DNA of 56,276 nt from an uncultured Eubacteriales bacterium (lineage in GTDB: Bacteria; Bacillota; Clostridia; Oscillospirales; Acutalibacteraceae): positions 1 to 56,276 of the forward strand of contig CAKSQO010000012.1 of assembly GCA_934486615.1 (NCBI GenBank). Direction: 5' to 3'. Below are positions 33,773-40,514 of this stretch, piece by piece. Each line of letters opens with the position of its first letter. Position 1 is the first letter of the stretch. A program made the translations under genes and the position numbers. Below the pieces are notes generated by a model, which was given only the letters and a program-made list of their open reading frames with translations, made no database searches and was not told the origin of the DNA.

Positions 33773-33976
33773 ATGAAAACAAAAGCGGAAATTTCGCCGC
33801 AGTGCGCGCTGTGTGAGGAAGGCCGTCCCTCGCCCGACGGCAAAAAAGTGCTCTGCCTGCGCCGCGGGATTATGAAGCCCGACGACGTCTGCCGCCGCTT
33901 CAGCTACGACCCGCTCAAGCGCGAGCCGCAGCTGCCGCCCAAGCGCAAATATGACAGCTCCGATTTTGAACTGTAA
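33773..33976 (+). CDS. Small conserved Cys-rich protein
   Basis: A 67-residue protein with four cysteines: C-x2-C near residue 11 (CALCEEGR), one in VLCLRRG and one in DDVCRRF. The sequence then runs SYDPLKREPQLPP and ends SDFEL. The pattern of a knuckle followed by D-x-C-R-R-F-x-Y-D-P-L-K-R is one I associate with small hypothetical proteins of Oscillospirales and relatives. A metal-binding role is plausible. GGGGAGAGACTG precedes the ATG. It has its own promoter and stands alone before the glycine riboswitch. Confidence 0.75.
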   Translation: MKTKAEISPQCALCEEGRPSPDGKKVLCLRRGIMKPDDVCRRFSYDPLKREPQLPPKRKYDSSDFEL

Positions 33977-33984
33977 AATAATTC

Positions 33985-34013
33985 TTGACTTTACCACGGC
34001 ATAGTGGTAAAAT
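33985..34013 (+). promoter_or_regulatory. sigma-A promoter of the riboswitch-symporter unit
   Basis: TTGACT (33985-33990), 17-bp spacer, TAAAAT (34008-34013). The spacer itself contains the short palindrome TTACCACGGCATAGTGGTAA, which could be an operator. Confidence 0.75.
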
Positions 34014-34039
34014 ATTTCAAATGCTAAATGAAGCCGGCA

Positions 34040-34083
34040 GGAAATTAGGCTTTTTGCCTTTCCAAAGGTGTAACACTCTCGGG
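34040..34083 (+). ncRNA. Degenerate upstream (ghost) glycine aptamer
   Basis: GGAAA-TT-AGGC-TTTTT-GCCT-TTCC forms a hairpin corresponding to the aptamer's GGAGA plus P2. It is followed by CCAAAGGTGTAA, which parallels the conserved CCGAAGGTGCAA of the downstream aptamer, and CTCTCGGG, which parallels CTCTCAGG. The P3 stem is missing. Order and spacing match a vestigial first aptamer, as known for singlet glycine riboswitches with a ghost aptamer upstream. Confidence 0.5.
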
Positions 34084-34123
34084 TTGACGTCTTTTGACGC
34101 TGATGACTGCTTGGCGGATAGCG

Positions 34124-34213
34124 TATCTGGAGAAGCCCGCTTTCGCGGGTGCCGAAGGTGCAAGGCGCTTATGACTTAAAAAGCGCTTAATCTCTCAGGC
34201 AAAAGGACAGATA
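34124..34213 (+). ncRNA. Glycine riboswitch aptamer
   Basis: P1 is TATCTG (34124-34129) with CAGATA (34208-34213). The conserved core is visible in order: GGAGA, P2 hairpin GCCCGC/GCGGGT, CCGAAGGTGCAA, P3 hairpin GCGCTT/AAGCGC, CTCTCAGGCAAAAGGACAG. These are hallmark bases of the glycine aptamer. It lies between a strong promoter and a sodium:alanine/glycine symporter gene, a known target class. Confidence 0.93.
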
Positions 34214-34305
34214 ACAAAGCCGTTTTTCCGACAGCCTTTTTAAAGGCTGCCTCGGCATTTTGTCTTTTTTGAGAGCGTCGCACCGAAAGCGGCGCTCTTT
34301 TTGTT
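34213..34305 (+). terminator. Expression platform of the glycine riboswitch: two terminator-like hairpins
   Basis: The first hairpin (CAGCCTTT 34232-34239 with AAAGGCTG 34242-34249, extendable by GCCG/CGGC) is followed by CTTTTTT (34264-34270). The second (GAGAGCG ... CGCTC, about 34271-34298) is followed by TTTTTG. Bases next to the P1 3' strand (GACA) could pair with TGTC at 34261, giving an alternative fold. Whether glycine turns expression on or off cannot be told from sequence. Confidence 0.6.
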
Positions 34306-34352
34306 GCGGTGTGGTGCTTTAAGAGGACATTTTGTTTTTGGGAGAGGAATTT

Positions 34353-35918
34353 ATGGAAAGCTTTTTCGACAATCTGACGGCGTTTAACGACTCTGTCAAC
34401 GGCTTTGTCTGGACAAAGACGGGGCTGTGGCTGCTCATCGCGACGGGTATTATAATGACCTGCGTGACCGCGTTTTTTCAGCTGACTCATATCGGCCTGT
34501 GGGTCAAAAGTACGATAGGCAGCCTGTTCAGCAAGAACTCGCACCGCAAGGATAAAAACTCAATTTCGCCGTTTCAGGCGCTGTGCACCGCGCTTGCCGC
34601 GACCATCGGCACGGGCAACATCGCAGGCGTCGCGGCGGCTATCGCCATCGGCGGCGCGGGCGCTGTGTTCTGGATGTGGGTCGCCGCATTCTTCGGTATG
34701 ATGACCAACTATTCCGAGAACGTGCTCGGCATCTACTTCCGCCGCCGCAACAGTAAAAACGAGTGGTCGGGCGGCGCGATGTATTATCTGAGCGACGGCC
34801 TCGGCGCCAAAAAGCACTGCAAGGGTCTCGGCAGAGTGCTCGCCGTGCTGTTCTCGGTATTTGCTATCCTCGCTTCGTTCGGAATCGGCAGTATGGGTCA
34901 GGTCAACAAGATCGTCTCCAACATCGAGTCGGCGTTCCGCATCGAGAAGCTGTCGAGTATGAAGCTTTACGGAGATATTTCGGTCTATGCGCTCATTCTC
35001 GGAATTGCGCTTATGGTACTCGCGGCGCTTATCGTGCTCGGCGGGCTCAAGCGCATCGCCGCCTTTGCCGAAAAGGTCGTGCCGTTTATGGTTGTCATCT
35101 TTGTCGTCGGCAGCCTGGTTGTAATCGGCGTAAACTACGCGCATATTCTGCCCGCGTTTAAGGCTATCTTCACCACCGCTTTCAAGCCCGTCGCGGCTGC
35201 AGGAGGCGGCATAGGCTACCTCATCAGCGTGGTCGTCACGCAGGGCTTCAAGCGCGGCGTGTTCTCAAACGAGGCAGGCCTCGGCTCATCGGTTATGGTC
35301 CACTCGAACTCCAACGTCAAGGAGCCTGTCACCCAGGGTATGTGGGGCATATTTGAGGTGTTTGCCGACACGATGGTCGTCTGCACCATGACCGCTCTGG
35401 TCGTGCTGACCTCGGGTGTCTACAACCTTGACACCGGTACGCTTGCCGACGGTATGACCGACGCGACCCTTGTTGCTTCCGCGTTTGACTCGGTGTTCAG
35501 CTTCGGCGGTATCGGCTCAAAGTTCATCGCAATCGCAATGTTCCTGTTTGCGTTCACCACCGTGCTCGGCTGGTCGCACTACGGCTCAAAGGCGTGGGAG
35601 TACCTGTTCGGCGAGAACACCACTGTCGTGTTCAAGGTCATACATATCTGCACCATTCTGCTCGGCGCTCTGATGACCTCGTCGCTCGCGTGGGATATTT
35701 CCGATACGTTCAACGGCCTGATGATGCTGCCGAACCTTATCGGCGTGCTGTCGCTCGCGGGGCTTGTGTCGAAGATTACGAAGAACTACCTCGACCGCCG
35801 TGTAAGGGGCAAGAACGTCGAGCCGATGCTGTCGGTCTTCCCCGAAACGCAGAACGAGCAGTACGAAGCAATGCTCAAAGAGGAAGCCGAGGAGGAAAAG
35901 GTCGAAGCGACAGTTTAA
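34353..35918 (+). CDS. Sodium:alanine/glycine symporter (AGCS family)
   Basis: A 521-residue transporter with about eleven membrane helices. Family signatures are CTALAATIGTGNIAGVA, VVTQGFKRGVFSNEAGLGSS and YYFGEN-like VLGWSHYGSKAWEYLFGEN. It imports alanine or glycine with sodium. The start was set to ATG 34353 with GGGAGAGGAATTT upstream, rather than 34332. The upstream glycine riboswitch indicates that the physiological substrate includes glycine. The C-terminal tail is strongly acidic (KEEAEEEKVEA). Terminator 23 nt after the stop. Confidence 0.95.
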   Translation: MESFFDNLTAFNDSVNGFVWTKTGLWLLIATGIIMTCVTAFFQLTHIGLWVKSTIGSLFSKNSHRKDKNSISPFQALCTALAATIGTGNIAGVAAAIAIGGAGAVFWMWVAAFFGMMTNYSENVLGIYFRRRNSKNEWSGGAMYYLSDGLGAKKHCKGLGRVLAVLFSVFAILASFGIGSMGQVNKIVSNIESAFRIEKLSSMKLYGDISVYALILGIALMVLAALIVLGGLKRIAAFAEKVVPFMVVIFVVGSLVVIGVNYAHILPAFKAIFTTAFKPVAAAGGGIGYLISVVVTQGFKRGVFSNEAGLGSSVMVHSNSNVKEPVTQGMWGIFEVFADTMVVCTMTALVVLTSGVYNLDTGTLADGMTDATLVASAFDSVFSFGGIGSKFIAIAMFLFAFTTVLGWSHYGSKAWEYLFGENTTVVFKVIHICTILLGALMTSSLAWDISDTFNGLMMLPNLIGVLSLAGLVSKITKNYLDRRVRGKNVEPMLSVFPETQNEQYEAMLKEEAEEEKVEATV

Positions 35919-35940
35919 CGGCTTTTAACCTAATACACTT

Positions 35941-35988
35941 AAAAAGCGCGCTTTCTGGGCTTTCACCGCCCGCAAGCGCGCTTTTTTA
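35941..35988 (+). terminator. Terminator after the symporter gene
   Basis: AAAAAGCGCGCTT / AAGCGCGCTTTTTT with a loop of about 21 nt. Confidence 0.85.
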
Positions 35989-36103
35989 ATTATTACAAGG
36001 GACTTTTCGCCCGCTTAACGTATAACAAGTGAAAGTACAAGATTTTATGGCTTTTAAGGGGGGAGGAAAACGGACTTAACAACCGAAAACTATCGCTGCT
36101 TCC

Positions 36104-36178
36104 CCGACGGCGAGCGGAGCGCCTTTCTCCGACGGCGAGCGGAGCGCCTTTCCCCGACGGCGAGCGCAGCGGCTTCAC
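36104..36178 (+). repeat. Three 25-bp direct repeats
   Basis: Copies begin at 36104, 36129 and 36154. The unit reads CCGACGGCGAGCGGAGCGCC then TTTCT/TTTCC; the third copy diverges after GACGGCGAGCG into a gene-derived sequence. They sit directly before the decayed 3' gene fragment at 36160-36212. Confidence 0.8.
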
Positions 36179-36212
36179 CGTCGTCGAGTGGGGCGGCCAC
36201 GCAGGTCAAATG
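36160..36212 (+). pseudogene. Decayed copy of the 3' end of the downstream lipoprotein gene
   Basis: The bases from GAGCGCAGCGGCTTCACCG through GGTCAAATGA match the end of the lipoprotein gene (37345-37392) almost base for base: both read E-R-S-G-F-T-V-V-E-W-G-G. One extra C after GGCGGC shifts the frame, and TAA has become TGA. Only the last 16 codons remain. It looks like a remnant of a tandem paralogue or a local duplication. Confidence 0.75.
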
Positions 36213-36354
36213 AGCGCAAAAGCGCCCTGAACAACCGCGAAAATCTCCAAATAACCGCAACATCTCCTCAAAAAGCGGCCCGAGCAAAGTGCGTTATGTG
36301 AAAAATGCACAAGTTCGGGTCGCTTTATTCTGCCTTTTGACGTGCGGCTTCTTA
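36213..36354 (+). other. Spacer between gene remnant and lipoprotein promoter
   Basis: It contains imperfect repeats of AACCGC-AA-ATCTCC (around 36227-36265). It also holds a possible terminator, AAAGCGGCCCGA (from 36272) pairing with TTCGGGTCGCTTT (to about 36327). No gene is supported. Confidence 0.4.
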
Positions 36355-36383
36355 TTGCAGTTTATTTTAAGAAATTGTATAAT
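36355..36383 (+). promoter_or_regulatory. sigma-A promoter of the lipoprotein gene
   Basis: TTGCAG (36355-36360), 17-bp spacer, TATAAT (36378-36383), about 50 bp before the ATG at 36436. Confidence 0.7.
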
Positions 36384-36435
36384 GAAAACAGAGCAGACGC
36401 TCTTTCGAACGACCCAAAGGAAAGGCGGAATAAAA

Positions 36436-37392
36436 ATGAAAAAGCTATTGTCCGTTGCACTTGTTTTGGTGCTTGCTTTCGCCGTCGCCGCGTGCGACAA
36501 GGGCGACACCTCAAGCAAAAGTCCGTTCGACTACCGCGCCAGGGGCTATGCCTACTCCGCGACGTGGCTTGACAAATCCACCGCCGAGCAGGTCGACCCC
36601 GAATTCACCGATATTCAGATAACGCGGATACACACCGACTGCTTCTTTGCCAAGCGCGTTGTTGGCTGCGAGGTCAGCGATGAGTACGAGATAAAGCTCA
36701 ACGGCGAGCTGGACGAGAAGTGGTGCGTTGGCGACATCGTCGTGTGCACCTATAAAAATCCGTATTACGACAAAAAGGCGCAGCGCGTCGAGGTCGATAT
36801 GGTCTCGATAAAGCAGAGCGACGCCGAGCTGTCCTCGTCCGAGCAAACATTTGCAAAGCCGGTCATCTACCTCTACCCCGAGCAGTCGACCGATGTGAGC
36901 GTAACGCTCGACCTCGACGGAAAGCTGACCTGCACATACCCGCAGTATAACGACGGGTGGGAAGTGACCGCCGCGCCCGATGGAATTCTGACCGACTCGA
37001 GCGGAAAGCAGTATAACTACCTCTACTGGGAGGGCGAGGGAACAGGCGCAAGCGACTTCTCGTCGGGCTTCTGCGTTAAAGGCGCGGACACCGCCGCGTT
37101 CCTCGAAAGCGCCCTCGCGCAGCTCGGCCTTACCCGCCGCGAAGCAAACGAATTCATCGTCTACTGGCTGCCCATAATGCAGGAGAACGAGTACAACATA
37201 ATCTCGTTCCAAGGCGAGACTTATACAAACTCCGCGCGCCTGACTGTCAGCCCGCAGCCCGACACGACTCTTCGCGTGTTCATGGCGTTCAAGGCTTCAA
37301 ATAAGCCGGTCGCAATCCCCGCACAAACGCTTTCAGCGCCCGAGCGCAGCGGCTTCACCGTCGTCGAATGGGGCGGCACGCAGGTCAAATAA
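36436..37392 (+). CDS. Conserved clostridial lipoprotein of unknown function
   Basis: A 318-residue lipoprotein with a lipobox (LAFAVAAC, Cys about residue 20). Residues 25-120 form a poorly conserved N-terminal part. From about residue 138, KPVIYLYPEQSTDVSVTLDL begins a domain with tryptophans and a closing ERSGFTVVEWGGTQVK. I recognise this YLYPE ... EFIVYWLP ... EWGG pattern as a widespread, unnamed clostridial family, sometimes found without the lipoprotein part. The start was set to ATG 36436 with AAAGGCGG upstream, rather than 36289, which would precede the promoter. It has its own promoter; a remnant of a related gene lies upstream. Confidence 0.8.
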   Translation: MKKLLSVALVLVLAFAVAACDKGDTSSKSPFDYRARGYAYSATWLDKSTAEQVDPEFTDIQITRIHTDCFFAKRVVGCEVSDEYEIKLNGELDEKWCVGDIVVCTYKNPYYDKKAQRVEVDMVSIKQSDAELSSSEQTFAKPVIYLYPEQSTDVSVTLDLDGKLTCTYPQYNDGWEVTAAPDGILTDSSGKQYNYLYWEGEGTGASDFSSGFCVKGADTAAFLESALAQLGLTRREANEFIVYWLPIMQENEYNIISFQGETYTNSARLTVSPQPDTTLRVFMAFKASNKPVAIPAQTLSAPERSGFTVVEWGGTQVK

Positions 37393-37404
37393 ATAAGCCG
37401 AACC

Positions 37405-37440
37405 GACCGCAAGTCAGGCTGAAATGTCCGACTTGCGGTC
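37405..37440. terminator. Hairpin between convergent genes
   Basis: GACCGCAAGTC (37405-37415) pairs with GACTTGCGGTC (37430-37440). It overlaps the last codons of the MATE gene. T-tracts are weak on both sides, so it may stabilise mRNA ends rather than terminate efficiently. Confidence 0.55.
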
Positions 37441-38835
37441 GATTCTTTCGCTTAAAAGCGGTTGCTGACATTCGTCGAAGCTGCGCGTCAGCTTTCTGTA
37501 CGCACGCATAAAGTACGCGATCTCCGCCGCCGCGGTCAGCGTCCACGAAACGGGGTACAGCAGGTACAGCGACGGTACGGTCCTGAACGCGGCGAACACC
37601 GTGTATATCCAGATTATCCTGAATACGCACGAGCCTGCGACGACTATCACCGTCGGCATCAGGCTCTTGCCGATACCGCGCGAGGCGGCGATGGTCGCGT
37701 CCATAAACGCGCTTATCGCGTAGGAAAAGCTCATTATCATCAGCTTTTGCATACCCGCGTCAACAACGGCGGGGTCGGGCGTGAATATCGCCAAAAACTG
37801 CCGCCCGAACAGGACGAGCAGCACGCCGATTATCGCAGCCGCGCCGAACGGATAGGCGATGCTCAGCAGATAGCTTTTGAGTATGCGCTTGCGCTTGCGG
37901 GCGCCGAAGTTCTGCCCGATGAAGCTTGCGCCCGCGGTGTAGAACGCCGCCATAATGTCATAGACGAGCGCGTCGGCGTTCGCGGCGGCGGAGTTTCCCT
38001 CAACCATAACGGAGTCGAACGAGTTTATGCTCGTCTGAATGAACAGGTTGGCGATGGCGAATATCGAATTTTGTATTGCGGCGGGCAGTCCGAGCGCCGA
38101 AACGCGCCCTATATAGCGCGGGCTTAAATTGCTCCTTTTAAGCTCAAGACGGTACACCGTGCGGCTGCGCACAAGCAGCATTACGACCACGGCGGCGGAG
38201 ATGTACTGCGAGATTATGCTCGCATAGGCGACTCCGTCGACGCTCATATCGCAGACGATGACGAAAAACAGGTTTAGCAGCACGTTGATTATGCCCGAAA
38301 CGGTCAGCACGGCCAACGGTTTTTTCGTGTCGCCGCCTGCGCTGAACACCGCATTGCCGAAGTTGTACACAGCAAGCGCAGGGAAGCCGAAGGAGTATAT
38401 TCGCAGATAAAGCACCGCGCCGTCCATAAACTCGGGCTTGGTCGAAAGCAGGGCGAGCACAGGCGCAATTATCGCGTTTGCAAACGCGGTCATTATAAGG
38501 CCGAACACAAGCGCCGAAAGCGCACAGGTGGTCACGCACCTTGACGTCTCGTCCCGCCTGCCCGCGCCGATGCACTGCGCGACCGCGACGTTTATGCCGC
38601 AGCCCAGACCGATGAGCATACCGGTAAACAGCGTTACCAGTATCGAAGTCGAGCCGACGCTGCCGAGCGCGCCGTTGCCCGCAAAGCGGCCTACGACCGC
38701 AATATCGGACATATTGAACAGCACCTGAAGCACGTTTGAGAGCATAAGAGGTGCGCCGAGCAGCAGCATACCCCCGGCTATGCTGCCGTTTATCATATCA
38801 ATATTTTTTTCGCGCGTTTTTGCGGTATGCGACAT
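37414..38835 (-). CDS. MATE-family multidrug/drug:cation exporter
   Basis: A 473-residue transporter with twelve membrane helices in two related halves. Typical MATE features are MLLGAPLMLSNVLQVLFNMSDIAVVGRF at the start (a P and D in the first helices), GLGCGINVAVAQCIGAG, and the matching second-half GASFIGQNFGARKRKR. It should expel cationic toxic compounds using Na+ or H+. AAAAGGAATG precedes the ATG. A consensus promoter and a perfect palindrome between the -10 box and the start suggest repression by a dedicated regulator that is not encoded next to it. Confidence 0.92.
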   Translation of the reverse strand: MSHTAKTREKNIDMINGSIAGGMLLLGAPLMLSNVLQVLFNMSDIAVVGRFAGNGALGSVGSTSILVTLFTGMLIGLGCGINVAVAQCIGAGRRDETSRCVTTCALSALVFGLIMTAFANAIIAPVLALLSTKPEFMDGAVLYLRIYSFGFPALAVYNFGNAVFSAGGDTKKPLAVLTVSGIINVLLNLFFVIVCDMSVDGVAYASIISQYISAAVVVMLLVRSRTVYRLELKRSNLSPRYIGRVSALGLPAAIQNSIFAIANLFIQTSINSFDSVMVEGNSAAANADALVYDIMAAFYTAGASFIGQNFGARKRKRILKSYLLSIAYPFGAAAIIGVLLVLFGRQFLAIFTPDPAVVDAGMQKLMIMSFSYAISAFMDATIAASRGIGKSLMPTVIVVAGSCVFRIIWIYTVFAAFRTVPSLYLLYPVSWTLTAAAEIAYFMRAYRKLTRSFDECQQPLLSERIDRKSDISA

Positions 38836-38855
38836 TTTTTACATTCCTTTTTATT

Positions 38856-38868
38856 TCAGACAGTCTGA
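38856..38868. promoter_or_regulatory. Palindromic operator of the MATE gene
   Basis: TCAGAC-A-GTCTGA is a perfect 6-1-6 inverted repeat, placed 2 bp downstream of the -10 box, that is over the transcription start. That is the usual site for a TetR- or MarR-type repressor. No such gene is adjacent. Confidence 0.55.
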
Positions 38869-38870
38869 CA

Positions 38871-38899
38871 ATTTTAACACCGCCTGCGGATATTGTCAA
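38871..38899 (-). promoter_or_regulatory. sigma-A promoter of the MATE gene
   Basis: On the minus strand: TTGACA (38899-38894), 17-bp spacer, TAAAAT (38876-38871). Confidence 0.75.
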
Positions 38900-38930
38900 T
38901 AAGGACGGGCCCGGTCGGGAACATAATTCA

Positions 38931-38969
38931 AGCGGCGGCCGAGCTTTTCACCCTGCCGCCGCTTTTTTG
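38931..38969. terminator. Strong hairpin terminator
   Basis: AGCGGCGGC / GCCGCCGCT stem, 38931-38964, with TTTTTTG on the plus-strand side. The gene it should serve, the Fe-S protein ending at 38980, is on the minus strand, where the following sequence is only TTGAATT. The stronger T-tract therefore faces a plus-strand transcript for which no gene is seen. Confidence 0.6.
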
Positions 38970-38979
38970 TGATTTAAAC

Positions 38980-39765
38980 TTAAATGCTGCGCGCGATTAT
39001 TTTGCCGTCGACCGACACGGTCACAACGTCGAGCAAAGCGTCGGACAGGCTGTCCTTCACCGCCTTGCGCACCGCGTGCTCAAGCCCGCCGCAGCACGGC
39101 ACCTCCATTCGCACAACGGTAACGCTGCTTATGCGGTTTAAGCGGAAGATGTCGGTCAGCTTTTCGCTGTAATCGCCGTCGTCGAGCTTCGGACAGCCGA
39201 TGAGCGTTATCCTGCCGCGCATGAAGTCGTCGTGCATACGCGCATAGGCGTAGGCGGTGCAGTCTGCCGCCACGAGCAGGTGAGCGCCGTCAAGGTACGG
39301 CGCGTTGACGGGCACGAGCTTTATCTGTACAGGCCACTGCCCAAGCTGCGAGCGCGAGCCTTGGCTTGAAGCGGGAGCGGCTGTGCCGTCGCCGTCGCGG
39401 TTAAACCGCATCATTCTGTGACCCGGGCAGCCCGCATGATGAGCCGCGCCGTGAGCGGCTTTAGCGTGATGAGCGCCGTTTGCGCCGTCGGCGCTTACCG
39501 CGTTCGGAGAACCTGCTTTGGCCTGCTTCTCGGCTTTGGCCGCGAGCACGGCCTGTTCGTCGTAAGCCGCCGCCTCGCGCTCGACGAAGGTGATAGCTCC
39601 CGTCGGACACGCGGGCAGGCAGTCGCCCAGCCCGTCGCAGTAGTCGTCGCGCATGAGCTTCGCCTTACCGTCGACCATCGCGATAGCGCCCTCGTGGCAG
39701 GCGTCGGCGCACGCGCCGCAGCCGTTGCACTTTTCTTCGTCAATGTGAATTATCCGTCTTATCAT
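38980..39765 (-). CDS. 4Fe-4S binding protein with a His-rich linker
   Basis: A 261-residue protein. Cluster 1 is C-x2-C-x2-C-x3-C (CNGCGACADACHEGA, about residues 13-27). The second site reads CDGLGDCLPACPTGA, that is C-x5-C-x3-C-P, lacking one canonical ligand, as is usual in this family. A linker of about residues 95-135 is rich in His and Ala and contains GCPGHR. The C-terminal half has VPVNAPYLDGAHLLVAADCTA and VRMEVPCCGGLEHAV. Such proteins are regularly found beside Crp/Fnr regulators in anaerobes. The start was set to ATG 39765 (AGGAGCTGAA upstream). Divergent from the Crp/Fnr gene, probably its target; role in redox or nitrosative stress is inference. Confidence 0.8.
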   Translation of the reverse strand: MIRRIIHIDEEKCNGCGACADACHEGAIAMVDGKAKLMRDDYCDGLGDCLPACPTGAITFVEREAAAYDEQAVLAAKAEKQAKAGSPNAVSADGANGAHHAKAAHGAAHHAGCPGHRMMRFNRDGDGTAAPASSQGSRSQLGQWPVQIKLVPVNAPYLDGAHLLVAADCTAYAYARMHDDFMRGRITLIGCPKLDDGDYSEKLTDIFRLNRISSVTVVRMEVPCCGGLEHAVRKAVKDSLSDALLDVVTVSVDGKIIARSI

Positions 39766-39784
39766 AAAAAATTCAGCTCCTTTG

Positions 39785-39842
39785 TTGCTTTGTTGAGCAA
39801 ATAATAATATAATAATGCTGTAAATTCGGTTGCCGCGGCAAC
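39785..39842. promoter_or_regulatory. Divergent control region with two inverted repeats
   Basis: TTGCT-N6-AGCAA (39785-39800) lies near the Fe-S gene, and a perfect 14-bp palindrome GTTGCCGCGGCAAC (39829-39842) lies near the Crp/Fnr gene. Both have the TTG ... CAA ends typical of Crp/Fnr operators. An AT-rich stretch between them (ATAATAATATAATAATG) supplies possible -10 boxes. Confidence 0.5.
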
Positions 39843-39861
39843 AAAAATCGGAGGAATTTAT

Positions 39862-40506
39862 TTGAAACCGAACGAAACCGCGCTTTTGCGCGAATTGAGC
39901 GATGAGGAGATCACCGAGATGAGTGCAAGCTGCCCGCTGCGGCAAAAGCGCTTTGTTAAAAATGAGCGCGTGCTTGCCGCGGGAACGCTCACGCGCGAGC
40001 TGGGACTTGTCCTCTCGGGCAGCGTGATAATCGAGTCGCTCTCAGGCTCGGGCGAGCGAGTTGTGCTCAGCCGAATTGCGGCGGGTCAGGCGTTCGCCGA
40101 GACTTACGCGATCTGCGGCGAGCAGCTCGCCGTCGATGTGACCGCCGCAGAGGACAGCGAGATCGCCTTTCTCAACCTGAAATCGGTGCTTGACCCGCTC
40201 GGCGGCAGCTGGCGCGACAAGCTGATAAGGCGGCTGCTCATCATCTCGGCACAAAAAAATCTGGTGCTCAGCGAGCGCATATTCTGCGCGTCGCCTAAGT
40301 CCGCTCGGGGGAAGATCAGCGCCTATCTGCGCTTTGCGGCAGTAAAAAGCGGCCGAGCGGAATTTGACATTCCGTTCGACCGACAGCAGCTTGCCGACCA
40401 TCTCGGCCTTGAACGCAGTGCGCTTTCACGCGAGCTCGGACGAATGCGCGACGACGGCCTTATCGAGTTTAAGAAGTCGCACTTTTGCCTGACAGGGCTT
40501 GATTAA
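39862..40506 (+). CDS. Crp/Fnr-family transcription regulator
   Basis: A 214-residue protein with an N-terminal cyclic-nucleotide-binding-type barrel (about 20-130) and a C-terminal winged helix with FDRQQLADHLGLERSALSREL (recognition helix about 178-192). The cAMP-binding residues are not evident, and there is no N-terminal Fnr cysteine cluster, so the signal is open. The start is TTG 39862 with GGAGGAATTTA before it. It is divergent from the Fe-S protein gene, a common pair in anaerobes. Several related regulators respond to nitric oxide or redox state. Confidence 0.9.
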   Translation: MKPNETALLRELSDEEITEMSASCPLRQKRFVKNERVLAAGTLTRELGLVLSGSVIIESLSGSGERVVLSRIAAGQAFAETYAICGEQLAVDVTAAEDSEIAFLNLKSVLDPLGGSWRDKLIRRLLIISAQKNLVLSERIFCASPKSARGKISAYLRFAAVKSGRAEFDIPFDRQQLADHLGLERSALSRELGRMRDDGLIEFKKSHFCLTGLD

Positions 40507-40514
40507 ATGCGCTT

